A DNA stretch of 64,000 bases from Streptomyces rubellomurinus (GCF_000961885.1 NZ_JZKH01000020.1:1-64000), one strand, 5' to 3'; numbered from the stretch's first letter, positions 15,570 to 24,528 are shown. Translations and numbers: made by a program. The notes: generated from the letters alone by a model not told the origin.

Positions 15570-16363
15570 CCGCCGACCTGCTGCTTGACCATCGCGGTGA
15601 ACTGCTCGGGCGACACGGCGTTGCCGCCGGTGAGGACGTCCAGCTTCTTCCCGTCCAGCTCGACGGTCGGGGTGCCGGTGACGTCGCTCTTGTTGAACTC
15701 CTCGTTCACCGTGGCCGCCCACGGCTTGTAGGTGCCCTCCTGGACGGCCTTCACGAAGGCGTCCGTCTTCAGGCCGGGCACCTTGCCCGCCAGGTCCAGG
15801 AGGTGGTTGACGTCGCCGAAGGCGTCGCTGCGTTCGTCCGGCTGGTTGGCGTAGAGCACGTCGTGGAAGGCCTTGAACTTGTCCACGCCCTCGTTCAGCG
15901 CGGCCCCGGCCGCCGCCAGCGCGGTGCGCGAGCCCTTGCCGCCGAGGTTGTTGTCCAGGAACGTCGCCAGGTGGTACTCGATCTTGTACGTGCCGTCGTC
16001 GGCGAGCTGCTGGATCGCCTTGCCGGTGGTGGTCTCCAGCTTCTCGCAGAACGGGCAGCGGAAGTCCTCGTACACCGTGAGGGTGTGCGGGGCGTCGGCC
16101 TTTCCGTAGGTGATCACGGTGCCGTCGGTGCCGGTGGCGTTGGCGGGGACCACCAGCGGGCCCGTGGCGGCGGCGCCGGACCCGGAGCCGGCGGAGCCGC
16201 CGACCGCGACGGCCACCCCGGCCGCGAGGGCCAGCACGGCGGCCGAGGCGACGCCGACCACCACCCGGCGGCGGACGCGCTCGGATCGGTCGGCCTGCTC
16301 CCGGGCGAGGCGCATGCGCTCGGTGGCGGAGGTCTGCTTGGCGGTCTTGCGGGTGTTGCTCAT
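15566..16363 (-). CDS. Membrane-anchored DsbA-like thioredoxin-fold protein
   Basis: A 265-residue protein. It has a basic cytoplasmic head, one membrane helix (about residues 33-53, VVVGVASAAVLALAAGVAVAV) and an extracellular thioredoxin fold with VYEDFRCPFCEKLE (active-site Cys103 and Cys106). A helical insert and a cis-proline region GTPTVELDGK follow. This matches the DsbA/Thioredoxin_4 family that introduces disulfides into exported proteins in actinobacteria. It is coupled by a 4-bp overlap to the VKOR gene that should reoxidise it. Many secreted proteins in this window contain paired cysteines that could be clients. Confidence 0.9.
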   Translation of the reverse strand: MSNTRKTAKQTSATERMRLAREQADRSERVRRRVVVGVASAAVLALAAGVAVAVGGSAGSGSGAAATGPLVVPANATGTDGTVITYGKADAPHTLTVYEDFRCPFCEKLETTTGKAIQQLADDGTYKIEYHLATFLDNNLGGKGSRTALAAAGAALNEGVDKFKAFHDVLYANQPDERSDAFGDVNHLLDLAGKVPGLKTDAFVKAVQEGTYKPWAATVNEEFNKSDVTGTPTVELDGKKLDVLTGGNAVSPEQFTAMVKQQVGG

Positions 16364-16445
16364 GGGGTGTCGTCCTGTGCTCTCGAAAGGTGCGGTCGCG
16401 CGGCGGGGCGCGCGGATGAGAGGAACGACCGCCGACGGCGTGCCG

Positions 16446-17120
16446 TCAGGCGGCCGGGACGAACACCGGCGGACCGCGCCGCACGGCCGGACGGACGACG
16501 ACGTCCTCGGCGGGGACCAGCACCCGGCTGGCGCGCGGGAACGGCACCCGGGCCACCGGACGGTCCGGGACGGGCGCGGCGAGCAGCCGCAGCCAGCGGG
16601 CGGCGGCCGGCAGGTGCCGGTGCAGGAACGCGCCCAGCGTCCGGACGGCCCGGGCGAGCCCGGCCAGCGCCGCGTCCGCGCGGCGCAGCGCGTAGGCGCC
16701 GGCCAGGGCGAGCCCGGTGTGCAGCAGCAGGAGCAGCAGGACGCCGGCCTGCGCGGGGAGGCCGTGGCCCGCCGGGAGGTGGTCCAGCAGGAACCCGCCG
16801 AGCGAGCCGCCGCCGCACAGCAGCGGCTGGAGGCCGTGGCCGGCCCCCGGCGGCAGCGAGGGACAGCTGGCCTGCGCGTAGTCGAACAGCGCGCCCGCGC
16901 CCAGCTCCAGCGGCAGGAACACCGCCGCGACGGCCGGGTAGCCGCGCTCCCGGCCGGCCAGGGCGAACGCCGCCGCGAAGACGGCGAGCGCGGCCGGGCC
17001 CATCGTGCCGAGCGGCAGCGTCCGCCCCGTGACCAGCACCTGGCCGAGCCCGGCGAGCAGCACGAGCAGCGCGGCGAAGACCGCCGCGCGCAGCGTCCTG
17101 GTGACCGGGCCGATGTCCAT
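16446..17120 (-). CDS. Multi-pass membrane protein of unknown function
   Basis: A 224-residue protein with four or five hydrophobic stretches (AAVFAALLVLLAGLGQVLV, AALAVFAAAFALA, VAAVFLPLELGAGALF, AGVLLLLLLHTGLALAGAYAL) and a proline/arginine-rich tail. An extracytoplasmic loop contains YAQASCPSLPPG and LLCGGGS cysteines. It lies 82 bp upstream of the DsbA-VKOR pair on the same strand and may belong to the same unit. Those two loop cysteines could relate to disulfide exchange, but this is speculation. The start is uncertain: no clear ribosome site precedes ATG 17120, and GTG 17138 is possible. Confidence 0.6.
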   Translation of the reverse strand: MDIGPVTRTLRAAVFAALLVLLAGLGQVLVTGRTLPLGTMGPAALAVFAAAFALAGRERGYPAVAAVFLPLELGAGALFDYAQASCPSLPPGAGHGLQPLLCGGGSLGGFLLDHLPAGHGLPAQAGVLLLLLLHTGLALAGAYALRRADAALAGLARAVRTLGAFLHRHLPAAARWLRLLAAPVPDRPVARVPFPRASRVLVPAEDVVVRPAVRRGPPVFVPAA

Positions 17121-17259
17121 GGCAGTCGAGTCTGCCACAGGTTGAAACCGAAACTGTCGGCCGAGCGGCCCGCTGTGAAGAGCCTCACCACCGGCGCTGA
17201 GCTGGGCTTATCCGCTGCTTACGGGTGCGGCCGCGGCGGCGCTGCGGCAGACTGGGCGC

Positions 17260-18129
17260 ATGCCGGAGCTGCCCGAGGTCGAGGCGCTGAGCGCCTTCCT
17301 GTCCGAACGGCTGACCGGGCGCGTGATCGCCCGGGTGCAGCCGGTGGCGATCAGCGCGCTGAAGACGTACGACCCGCCGGTGACCGCCCTGGAGGGGCGC
17401 ACCGTCGGCCCGGTGACCAGGCGCGGCAAGTTCCTGGACATCGAGGCCGGCGGGCTGCATCTGGTGGTGCACCTGGCCCGGGCCGGCTGGCTGCGCTGGA
17501 AGGACGCCCTGCCCGCCGAGCCGCCGCGCCCGAGCCCGCGCAACCCGCTGGCGCTGCGGCTGCGCCTGGCGGGGGAGGAGGGCGCCGGCTTCGACCTCAC
17601 CGAGGCGGGGACGAAGAAGGGCCTCGCGGTCTACGTGGTGCACGACCCGGCCGAGGTGCCCGGGGTGGCCCGGCTGGGCCCGGACCCGCTGGACCCGGCC
17701 CTCACCCTGGAGGCCTTCACCGCCCTGCTCTCGGGCGAGCGGCGCCGGATCAAGGGCGTGCTGCGGGACCAGAGTGTGCTGGCGGGGGTGGGCAACGCCT
17801 ACTCCGACGAGGTGCTGCACGCGGCCCGGATGTCGCCGTACAAGACGGCCGGGAGCCTGACGGCGGAGGAGACGGCACGGCTGTACGCGGCGATCGGCAG
17901 CACGCTGCGCGAGGCGGTGGAGCGCTCGCGCGGGCTGGCGGCGGGGGAGCTGAAGGCGGAGAAGAAGATCGGCCTGCGGGTGCACGGCCGCACCGGGCAG
18001 CCCTGCCCGGTCTGCGGGGACACCGTGCGGGAGGTGTCCTTCGCGGACTCCTCGCTGCAGTACTGCCCGACCTGCCAGACCGGCGGCAAGCCGCTCGCGG
18101 ACCGGCGGATGTCGCGGCTGCTGAAGTGA
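17260..18129 (+). CDS. Fpg/Nei-family DNA glycosylase-lyase
   Basis: A 289-residue base-excision repair enzyme. It has the invariant N-terminal PELPE (catalytic Pro2 and Glu3) and the lysine of RRGKFL near residue 57. The helix-two-turn-helix region reads LRDQSVLAGVGNAYSDEVLHAAR. The C-terminal zinc finger has CPVCGDTVREVSF followed by YCPTC. The enzyme removes oxidised bases and nicks the strand. Several streptomycete paralogues differ in lesion preference, so an exact MutM or Nei assignment is not made. It is monocistronic, divergent from the membrane protein gene. Confidence 0.92.
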   Translation: MPELPEVEALSAFLSERLTGRVIARVQPVAISALKTYDPPVTALEGRTVGPVTRRGKFLDIEAGGLHLVVHLARAGWLRWKDALPAEPPRPSPRNPLALRLRLAGEEGAGFDLTEAGTKKGLAVYVVHDPAEVPGVARLGPDPLDPALTLEAFTALLSGERRRIKGVLRDQSVLAGVGNAYSDEVLHAARMSPYKTAGSLTAEETARLYAAIGSTLREAVERSRGLAAGELKAEKKIGLRVHGRTGQPCPVCGDTVREVSFADSSLQYCPTCQTGGKPLADRRMSRLLK

Positions 18130-18160
18130 TCCCCGGCGGCCCGGGCCGCGCCGCCGGGGA
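18130..18160. terminator. Stem-loop between glycosylase and methyltransferase genes
   Basis: Arms TCCCCGGCGGC (18130-18140) and GCCGCCGGGGA (18150-18160) form an 11-bp perfect stem with a 9-base loop, between two convergent genes. Confidence 0.6.
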
Positions 18161-18166
18161 GCGGCT

Positions 18167-19027
18167 TCACCGTTTGATCGCGACGCCGCCCCAGTAGTAG
18201 GCGGCCCTCGGGTCGGCCGGCGGCTCGCCGTCCGGGCGCCATGCCAGAACCGGGGTCAGGCCCGGCTCGACCAGCTCCCAGCCGTCGAAGAAGCGCAGCA
18301 CCTCGTCGTGGCCGCGCGGCACCAGCGTCATCCCGCCGGCCCGGGCGGCCGCGGCGACCCTGCCGACCGCCTCCGGGTCGAAGTCCTGGGTGGGCGTGGT
18401 GAGCGCCAGGCAGCTGCCGGCCGGCAGGGCGTCGCGCAGCGCGGCGACCCGCCCCCACGGGTCGTCCTCGTCGGCGATCAGCATCAGCACGGCGATCATC
18501 AGCAGGCCGACCGGCCGGGTGAGGTCCAGGGTGGAGGTGAGCGCCGGGTCGGCGAACAGCTTCTCGGGTTCGCGCAGGTCGGCGTGGATGTAGGTGGTGC
18601 GGCTGCCCGGGGTGGAGACCATCAGGGCGCGGGCGTGGGCGAGCACGATCGGGTCGTTGTCGACGTAGACCACCCGGGTGCCGGGGCTGACCGACTCGGC
18701 GATCTCGTGGGTGTTCGGCGAGGTGGGGATGCCGGTGCCGAGGTCGAGGAACTGGCGGATGCCGTGCTCGCGGGCGAGGTGGCGCACGGCCCGGCCCTGG
18801 AAGGCGCGGTTGGCCTTGGCCATCTCCCGGACGCTCGGCACGGCCTCCTCGATGGCCTCGGCCATCGCGCGGTCCGGCGGGAAGTTGGTCTTGCCGCCGA
18901 GCCAGTGGTCGTAGACGCGGGCCGAGTGCGGGGTGCTGGTGTCGACGCCGTAGCGCTCCCACTCGCTCGGTTCGACGGTGTCCTCGTCCTGCGGGGCCCG
19001 GTGGGGGAGTTCCTGACCTGTCGTCAT
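18167..19027 (-). CDS. DUF574-family SAM-dependent methyltransferase
   Basis: A 286-residue protein of the actinobacterial DUF574 (Methyltransf_19) family. Features are STPHSARVYDHWLGGKTNF near the start, the SAM-binding FLDLGTGIPTSPNTHE, RVVYVDNDPIVLAHARAL, and FFDGWELVEPGLTPVLAWRP near the end. Streptomycete genomes carry many copies; substrates are mostly unknown. It is expressed from its own promoter upstream of 19027, divergent from the deacetylase lipoprotein. Confidence 0.87.
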   Translation of the reverse strand: MTTGQELPHRAPQDEDTVEPSEWERYGVDTSTPHSARVYDHWLGGKTNFPPDRAMAEAIEEAVPSVREMAKANRAFQGRAVRHLAREHGIRQFLDLGTGIPTSPNTHEIAESVSPGTRVVYVDNDPIVLAHARALMVSTPGSRTTYIHADLREPEKLFADPALTSTLDLTRPVGLLMIAVLMLIADEDDPWGRVAALRDALPAGSCLALTTPTQDFDPEAVGRVAAAARAGGMTLVPRGHDEVLRFFDGWELVEPGLTPVLAWRPDGEPPADPRAAYYWGGVAIKR

Positions 19028-19212
19028 GGCCGCGTCCTCTGATGGCTCATCATCACGCTGGGGAGCACAGCGTAGCGGGGCCGTGTGGGGGCGGTGGTTT
19101 CCGGTCGGCGAAGCCTCGGCGGGGATCCGGTGGTTGGTCCGTCGGAGTGGTGATCGGGTCTGTCGGGGTCACCGCCGGTCAGGGGCGGTGACGACCGGGG
19201 GAAGCATCAAGA

Positions 19213-20127
19213 ATGCTGTCTGATCGTCAGATTACTTCGCGAAGATTGCTGCTGGTCGCGGCCGGGATGTCGCTGCTCGGCGCGGCCACCGGCTGCCGGA
19301 ACCCCTTCGGCGGTGGCGACGGCGCCGCCGCCTCGCCCAGCCCGGAGGCCGCGGCGGCGGGTGCGGTCGGGGCCGCGCCGGTCGGCTCGCCCTCGCAGTG
19401 GGCCGGGCCGTCCGGCTCGCCCCCGGGCTCGCCGGGCGCGACCCCCTCCCCGGCGCCGCCGTCCGCGTCCGCGGCACCGTCCCCCTCGGCCGCGCCCTCC
19501 GTGGAGCCCGTCCACAAGGCGCTCAGCGCGGCGGAGAGCAAGCCGGTGTACGAGCTGGACGCGGAGCGCCGGGTGGTGGCGCTGACCCTGGACGACGGCC
19601 CGGATCCCCGGCACACCCCGACCGTGCTGGCGCTGCTGCAGCAGTACGGCATCCGGGCGACCTTCTTCCTGATCGGCGAGAACGCCGTCGAACACCCGGC
19701 CCTGGTGCGGGAGATCGCCGACCACGGCCACCACATCGCCAACCACACCTGGACCCACCCGGACCTGCGGCAGCTGTCCGAGGGCAAGGTGCGGGACGAG
19801 CTGGAGCGCACCTCCGACCTGCTGCACCGCACCACCGGGCGGCTGCCCACCTGGTTCCGGGCGCCCGGCGGCGACTGGTCCCCGGTGTCGCTCAAGGTGG
19901 CCGCCGACCTCGGGCTGCGGAACATGGGCTGGTCGGTGGACCCGCGCGACTGGGCCCGGCCGGGCACCTCGGTGATCACCGACCGGATCCTCAAGGACGT
20001 CCGCCCCGGCGCGATCGTGCTCAACCACGACGGCGGCGGGGACCGCTCGCAGACGGTGGCGGCGCTGAAGGCGTACCTGCCGGTGCTGGTCGACTCGGGG
20101 TACTACTTCACGGCGCCGCCGAACTGA
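19213..20127 (+). CDS. NodB-type polysaccharide deacetylase lipoprotein
   Basis: A 304-residue protein. A twin-arginine-like head (SRRLLLVAAGMSLLGAATGC) ends in a likely lipobox cysteine at about residue 28. A Pro/Ser/Ala-rich spacer runs to about 105 and a NodB domain follows. All NodB motifs are visible: TLDDGPD, HTWTHPD, FRAPGGDWSP, SVDPRDW and VLNHDGGGDRSQT. Such enzymes remove N-acetyl groups from chitin-like polymers or peptidoglycan at the cell surface. Two further NodB-related proteins lie at 30817 and 36265. This copy has the most complete catalytic set. Confidence 0.9.
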   Translation: MLSDRQITSRRLLLVAAGMSLLGAATGCRNPFGGGDGAAASPSPEAAAAGAVGAAPVGSPSQWAGPSGSPPGSPGATPSPAPPSASAAPSPSAAPSVEPVHKALSAAESKPVYELDAERRVVALTLDDGPDPRHTPTVLALLQQYGIRATFFLIGENAVEHPALVREIADHGHHIANHTWTHPDLRQLSEGKVRDELERTSDLLHRTTGRLPTWFRAPGGDWSPVSLKVAADLGLRNMGWSVDPRDWARPGTSVITDRILKDVRPGAIVLNHDGGGDRSQTVAALKAYLPVLVDSGYYFTAPPN

Positions 20128-20169
20128 GGGCGCCGAACCGGGAGGGGCGCCGGGGTGGAGGGTAGCGGC

Positions 20170-20182
20170 TTTGAAGTTCAAA
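20170..20182. promoter_or_regulatory. TTTGAA-G-TTCAAA palindrome upstream of a secreted protein gene
   Basis: A perfect AT-rich inverted repeat about 110 bp before ATG 20294, in otherwise GC-rich DNA. It is a candidate operator; no regulator is assigned. Confidence 0.4.
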
Positions 20183-20258
20183 CCACCCGAAAGAGTGGAT
20201 TGGGAGAACCGTTTCTGCGGATTTTGGGCCTCTAGGGTGATCTCGCACCAATTCCCCA

Positions 20259-20277
20259 GGTACCACCGGGTACCACC
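20259..20277. repeat. Direct repeat of GGTACCACC in a leader region
   Basis: Two identical 9-bp copies (20259-20267 and 20269-20277), one base apart, lie just before the ribosome binding site of the small secreted protein gene. They may be a regulatory motif. Confidence 0.5.
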
Positions 20278-20293
20278 TGAAAGGCCCTCACCC

Positions 20294-20620
20294 ATGCGTC
20301 TCCGCAACGCCGTTCTCGCTGCCACCAGCGCCGTCGCCCTCGTCCTCGCCGTCCCCGTCCAGGCCAACGCGGCCACCGGGGACTTCCTCTACAAGGTCGG
20401 CCCGGGCGTCCCGGCCGGGATCGCCGACCCGGAGAGCCGCCACTGCATCAACCTCTTCGGGGCCACCGAGGATGACCCGGCCTTCGCGCCGGAGAACTTC
20501 ACCAACTCCACGGCCACGGTCTTCCTCGACTTCGACTGCGGCGGCGACGTCTTCTACGTGATGAACCCCGGCAAGCGGCTCGGCGACCGGCTGAAGCTGC
20601 GCTCGGTGGTCTTCTCCTGA
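20294..20620 (+). CDS. Small secreted protein, unknown function
   Basis: A 108-residue precursor. The Sec signal MRLRNAVLAATSAVALVLAVPVQANA has a likely cleavage after ANA at about residue 26. The mature part, about 82 residues, has two cysteines (in SRHCINLFG and DFDCGGDVFYVM) likely to form a disulfide, and ends LKLRSVVFS. ATG 20294 follows GAAAGG with 9-10 bp spacing. I recognise no catalytic motif. A strong stem-loop follows, so the gene is a single unit. Confidence 0.75.
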   Translation: MRLRNAVLAATSAVALVLAVPVQANAATGDFLYKVGPGVPAGIADPESRHCINLFGATEDDPAFAPENFTNSTATVFLDFDCGGDVFYVMNPGKRLGDRLKLRSVVFS

Positions 20621-20631
20621 GCCCCCGCCCG

Positions 20632-20668
20632 GGCCCCGCACCGCCGTCGGCTGGGGCGGTGCGGGGCC
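20632..20668 (+). terminator. Terminator after the small secreted protein gene
   Basis: A perfect 14-bp stem (20632-20645 with 20655-20668) and 9-base loop, 12 bp after the stop codon. Confidence 0.7.
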
Positions 20669-20719
20669 GTGGCGTAGCGTGACAGCGAGGGGGGTGCCGT
20701 CCCGAGCGGAGGAGGAGTG

Positions 20720-21802
20720 ATGTCCGTACGGGAGCTGGACACGGAGAAGCAGGAGGCCTTCGCCGGCCACGTGGTGGAGGTGCTCAACGACGCGTGCGTG
20801 GGGCTGATGGCCAGCATCGGCCACCAGACCGGGCTCTTCGACCGGATGGCCGGGCTCGCCCCCTCGACCGCCGGGGAGATCGCCCGCGCCGCCGGGTTGA
20901 ACGAGCGCTACGTGCGCGAGTGGCTGGGCTGCATGGTGGTCGCCGGGTTCGTCGAGTACGACCCGGAGCGGGGCACCTACACGCTGCCGCCCGAGCACGC
21001 GGCGTCACTGACCCGGGCGGCCGGGCCGGAGAACATGGCGGCGATGATGCCGTTCCTCGCCATGATGGGCGAGGTCGAGCAGGAGCTGCTCGGCCACTTC
21101 CGCACCGGCGGCGGGATGCCGTACTCGGCCTACCCGCGCTTCCAGCGGCTGCAGGCCGAGGAGACCGCCCGGGTGTACGACCTGGCGCTGGTGGACGCGA
21201 TCGTGCCGCTGGTGCCCGGCCTGACCGAGCGGTTGCGGGCCGGGGCCGACGCGCTGGACGTCGGCACCGGGCAGGGGCACGCCGTCACCGTCCTCGCGAA
21301 GGCGTTCCCGGAGAGCCGGTTCACCGGCATCGACATCTCCGCCGAGGGCATCGCCGCCGCCCGCGAGTCCGCGGCCGGACTCGGCCTGCGCAACGCCCGG
21401 TTCGAGGTCGCCGACTCCGCCGAGCTGACCGGGACGTACGACCTGGTCACCGCCTTCGACGTGATCCACGACCTGGCCCGCCCGACCCGCACGCTGGCCG
21501 CGATCGCCGGCGCGCTGCGGCCGGACGGCGTCTTCCTGATGGGCGACGTCGCCGCCAGCAGCAGGCTGGAGGAGAACGTCGATCACCCGCTGGCGCCCGC
21601 GCTCTACACCTTCTCGACCTTCTACTGCATGACGGTCTCGCTCGGCGAGGGCGGGGAGGGCCTGGGGACGGTCTGGGGCGAGCAGACGGCCCGCCGGATG
21701 CTGGCCGAGGCCGGGTTCGGCTCGGTCGACGTGGAGCAGGTCGAGGGGGACGTGCGGAACCTGTACGACGTGGCGCGGCCGGACGGCGCCGCCGGGCGCT
21801 GA
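20720..21802 (+). CDS. Class I SAM-dependent methyltransferase with N-terminal winged helix
   Basis: A 360-residue protein. The N-terminal helical/winged-helix part covers about residues 15-95 (TAGEIARAAGLNERYVREWLGCMVVAGFVEY) and resembles the dimerisation domain of O-methyltransferases and Rv2258c-like proteins. The C-terminal Rossmann methyltransferase has ADALDVGTGQGHAVTVLAKAFP, FTGIDISAEGI and YDLVTAFDVIHDLARP. The ATG follows GGAGGAGG; a GTG one codon earlier is also possible. The substrate is unknown, probably a small molecule. A rhodanese gene follows after 137 bp. Confidence 0.85.
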   Translation: MSVRELDTEKQEAFAGHVVEVLNDACVGLMASIGHQTGLFDRMAGLAPSTAGEIARAAGLNERYVREWLGCMVVAGFVEYDPERGTYTLPPEHAASLTRAAGPENMAAMMPFLAMMGEVEQELLGHFRTGGGMPYSAYPRFQRLQAEETARVYDLALVDAIVPLVPGLTERLRAGADALDVGTGQGHAVTVLAKAFPESRFTGIDISAEGIAAARESAAGLGLRNARFEVADSAELTGTYDLVTAFDVIHDLARPTRTLAAIAGALRPDGVFLMGDVAASSRLEENVDHPLAPALYTFSTFYCMTVSLGEGGEGLGTVWGEQTARRMLAEAGFGSVDVEQVEGDVRNLYDVARPDGAAGR

Positions 21803-21939
21803 GGCTTCCGGGGGCTGAGCTCGGGGTGGCCCGGGCCGGGCGGGCGGCGTACGTTCGAACTGTCCGGCCCGGTCGCCGGCGCCCCGCCGTGCCCGTCATC
21901 GGGCGCCGCCGCCCGGGCAGAGCCGAAGGAGGGCCTGGG

Positions 21940-22812
21940 ATGACCGGCAACGGCTACGCGCACCCCGAGGCGCTGGTGAGCACCGAGTGGCTGGCCCGCC
22001 ACCTGGACGACGGGACGATCCGGGTCGTCGAGGTGGACGAGGACACCACGGCCTACGACCGGGACCACATCCCCGGCGCGGTCGGCTGGGACTGGAACAC
22101 CGACCTGCACAGCCGGGTCGGCCGCGACTACGCGGACCGCGACGGCGTCCAGCACCTGCTGCGGGCGGCCGGGGTGGAGGAGGACACCACCGTCGTGCTG
22201 TACGGGGGGAACAACAACTGGTTCGCCGCGTACGGCTACTGGCTGCTGCGGCTGCGCGGCTTCGGGCCGGTGCGGCTGCTGGACGGCGGGCGCAAGAAGT
22301 GGGAGCTGGAGGGGCGGGAGCTCACCCAGGAGGTGATGGACTACCAGCACACCTCCTACCGGCTGACCGGGCCGGAGCGCCCGGAGCTGCGGGCGATGCG
22401 CGACGAGGTGCTGGCCAAGGCGGAGGTGTTCGCCAAGCCCGGCGCCGACTCGGTGCTGGTGGACGTCCGCTCGCCGGCCGAGTTCCGGGGCGAGCTGATC
22501 GCCCCGCCGCACCTGCCCCAGGAGCAGGCCCAGGTGCCCGGGCACATCCCCGGCGCGATCAACGTCCCCTGGTCGCAGGCGGCCCGGGACGACGGCTCGT
22601 TCCGCCCGGCCGAGGAACTGCGGGCGCTGTACGGGGGCAAGGGCGTCGAGCCGGAGCGCGAGGTGATCGCGTACTGCCGGATCGGCGAGCGCTCGGCGCA
22701 CACCTGGTTCGCGCTGACCGAGCTGCTCGGCTACCCGCACGTCAAGAACTACGACGGCTCGTGGACGGAGTACGGCTCGCTGGTGCGGGCGCCGGTGGCG
22801 CTGGGGGCCTGA
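21940..22812 (+). CDS. Thiosulfate sulfurtransferase (two-domain rhodanese)
   Basis: A 290-residue rhodanese with an inactive N-terminal domain (HIPGAVGWDWNTDLHSR; no loop cysteine) and a catalytic C-terminal domain. The latter has LVDVRSPAEFRGEL, GHIPGAINVPW and the active-site loop AYCRIGERSAHTWF with Cys246. The CRxGxR/S loop suits thiosulfate. The enzyme transfers sulfane sulfur from thiosulfate to cyanide or thiol acceptors. ATG 21940 follows GAAGGAGGG with about 8 bp spacing. Confidence 0.9.
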   Translation: MTGNGYAHPEALVSTEWLARHLDDGTIRVVEVDEDTTAYDRDHIPGAVGWDWNTDLHSRVGRDYADRDGVQHLLRAAGVEEDTTVVLYGGNNNWFAAYGYWLLRLRGFGPVRLLDGGRKKWELEGRELTQEVMDYQHTSYRLTGPERPELRAMRDEVLAKAEVFAKPGADSVLVDVRSPAEFRGELIAPPHLPQEQAQVPGHIPGAINVPWSQAARDDGSFRPAEELRALYGGKGVEPEREVIAYCRIGERSAHTWFALTELLGYPHVKNYDGSWTEYGSLVRAPVALGA

Positions 22813-22902
22813 GCCGGGGGCGGGCCCGAGCCGGCGGCCTGAGCGGTCGGAGTGACGTGAACCGGTGGGTGGGGCCGGTGACGGTCGTGCGGCGTCGCGA
22901 TT

Positions 22903-22976
22903 TCGGCCTGTTTCTTATCATGAACATCTCACAATAAGGGAGTGGTTCGGGGTTCACCGGGACATGGATCGATCCA
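22903..22976. promoter_or_regulatory. AT-rich promoter-like stretch and palindrome before the M1 peptidase gene
   Basis: A run rich in A/T (CTTATCATGAACATCTCACA, then ATAAGG) stands out in the 207-bp gap. A perfect TGGATCGATCCA palindrome follows at 22965-22976, about 45 bp before the start codon. Promoter and operator roles are inferred from composition and symmetry only. Confidence 0.4.
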
Positions 22977-23019
22977 ACATCGCTCCATCCCCTCGTTCCG
23001 GTGATCCTGGAGGACCACG

Positions 23020-24528
23020 TTGCGCAAGAGACTGATCGTCTCCGCCGCCGCCGGCGCCCTGAGCCTGCTGCTGGCCGTCCCCGCCTCGGCCGCCGACTTC
23101 CAACCCGGCGCCGCCGGGGCCGGCGACCCGTACTACCCGACCTACGGCAACGGCGGCTACCGCGTCTCCCACTACGACATCCGGCTGAAGTACCAGCCCG
23201 CCACCGACGAGCTGGAGGGCACCACCACCATCCTCGCCACGGCGACCCAGGACCTCTCCCGCTTCAACCTCGACTTCGGGCTCAACGTCTCCGAGGTCCG
23301 GGTCAACGGACGGCCCGCCACCTTCGCCACCAGCGGCGAGCAGGAGCTGGAGATCACCCCCGCCCGGCCGCTGCCCAAGGGCGCCCAGGCCACCGTCGTG
23401 GTCCGCTACAAGGGCGTGCCGTCGACCGTGAAGAAGTACGGCTTCACCGCCTGGCTGCGCACCCCGGACGGCGCGGTGGCGGCCGGCGAGCCCGAGTCGG
23501 CCTGGTGGTGGTTCCCGAGCAACGACCACCCGAGCGACAAGGCCACCTTCGACGTCTCGGTGCTGGTGCCGGACGGCAACCAGGTGATCAGCAACGGCGT
23601 GCTGACCGGCACCAGCTCCCAGGCCGGCTGGACCCGCTACACCTGGCGCGAGAACAAGCCGCAGGCCACCTACCTGGCCACGCTCGCGGTCGGCAAGTTC
23701 GACATCACCACCGACACCACGCCGAGCGGGCTGCCGGTCTACAACGCGTACAGCAAGGACCTCGGCGACAACGCCGACGCGGCCAAGGCCAGCGTCGAGC
23801 GCACCGGCGAGCTGGTCGACTGGCTGAGCGGCATCTTCGGCGCCTACCCGTTCAGCTCGGTCGGCGGCTACGTCCCCAACGTCCCCACCGGCTTCGCCCT
23901 GGAGACCCAGACCCGGGTCTTCTACAGCCCCCGGCAGTTCGCCAGGGGCGCCAACACCTCGGTGGTCGTGCACGAGCTCGCCCACCAGTGGTACGGCGAC
24001 AGCGTCTCGCTCTCCCGCTGGAGCGACATCTGGCTGAACGAGGGCTTCGCCCGGTACGCGCAGTTCCTCTGGTCCGAGCACGAGGACGAGGGCACGGCGC
24101 AGCAGCTCGCCGACTACGTCTACGCCTCGCACCCGGCCGACGACCCGTTCTGGACCGTCAAGCCGGGCGACCCGGGCGCGGACAAGCAGTTCGACGGCGC
24201 CGTGTACGACCGCGGCGCGGTGGCCATCCAGGCGCTGCGCAACAAGGTCGGGGACGACAAGTTCTTCCAGATCCTCAAGGGCTGGCCGACCGAGCGCAAG
24301 TACGGCAACGCGACCATCCCGGAGTTCCAGGCGTACGCGGAGAAGGTGTCCGGGCAGAAGCTCGGCGACCTGTTCACCACCTGGCTGTTCACCGCGTCCA
24401 AGCCGGCCGTCGGGCCGGTGGCCGCGGGTGCGCCGGCGGCCTCGCTGGCGCCCGGGGCGAAGGCGCTCGTGGAGCCGAAGTCGTGGAAGAAGATCCAGGA
24501 GAGCAACTCGGTGCACGAGGCGCACTGA
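23020..24528 (+). CDS. Secreted M1-family zinc aminopeptidase
   Basis: A 502-residue precursor starting at TTG 23020 behind TGGAGG. The Sec signal RKRLIVSAAAGALSLLLAVPASA is followed by an N-terminal beta domain (YRVSHYDIRLKYQPATDELEGTTTILA). The catalytic domain has VVHELAHQWYGDSVS (zinc His318 and His322) and WLNEGFARYAQFLW (third zinc ligand Glu). It lacks the large C-terminal helical domain of PepN and ends soon after the catalytic part, so it is a compact secreted form. The usual GxMEN exopeptidase loop reads ALETQTR, so N-terminal amine recognition may differ. It probably degrades external peptides. Confidence 0.88.
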   Translation: MRKRLIVSAAAGALSLLLAVPASAADFQPGAAGAGDPYYPTYGNGGYRVSHYDIRLKYQPATDELEGTTTILATATQDLSRFNLDFGLNVSEVRVNGRPATFATSGEQELEITPARPLPKGAQATVVVRYKGVPSTVKKYGFTAWLRTPDGAVAAGEPESAWWWFPSNDHPSDKATFDVSVLVPDGNQVISNGVLTGTSSQAGWTRYTWRENKPQATYLATLAVGKFDITTDTTPSGLPVYNAYSKDLGDNADAAKASVERTGELVDWLSGIFGAYPFSSVGGYVPNVPTGFALETQTRVFYSPRQFARGANTSVVVHELAHQWYGDSVSLSRWSDIWLNEGFARYAQFLWSEHEDEGTAQQLADYVYASHPADDPFWTVKPGDPGADKQFDGAVYDRGAVAIQALRNKVGDDKFFQILKGWPTERKYGNATIPEFQAYAEKVSGQKLGDLFTTWLFTASKPAVGPVAAGAPAASLAPGAKALVEPKSWKKIQESNSVHEAH

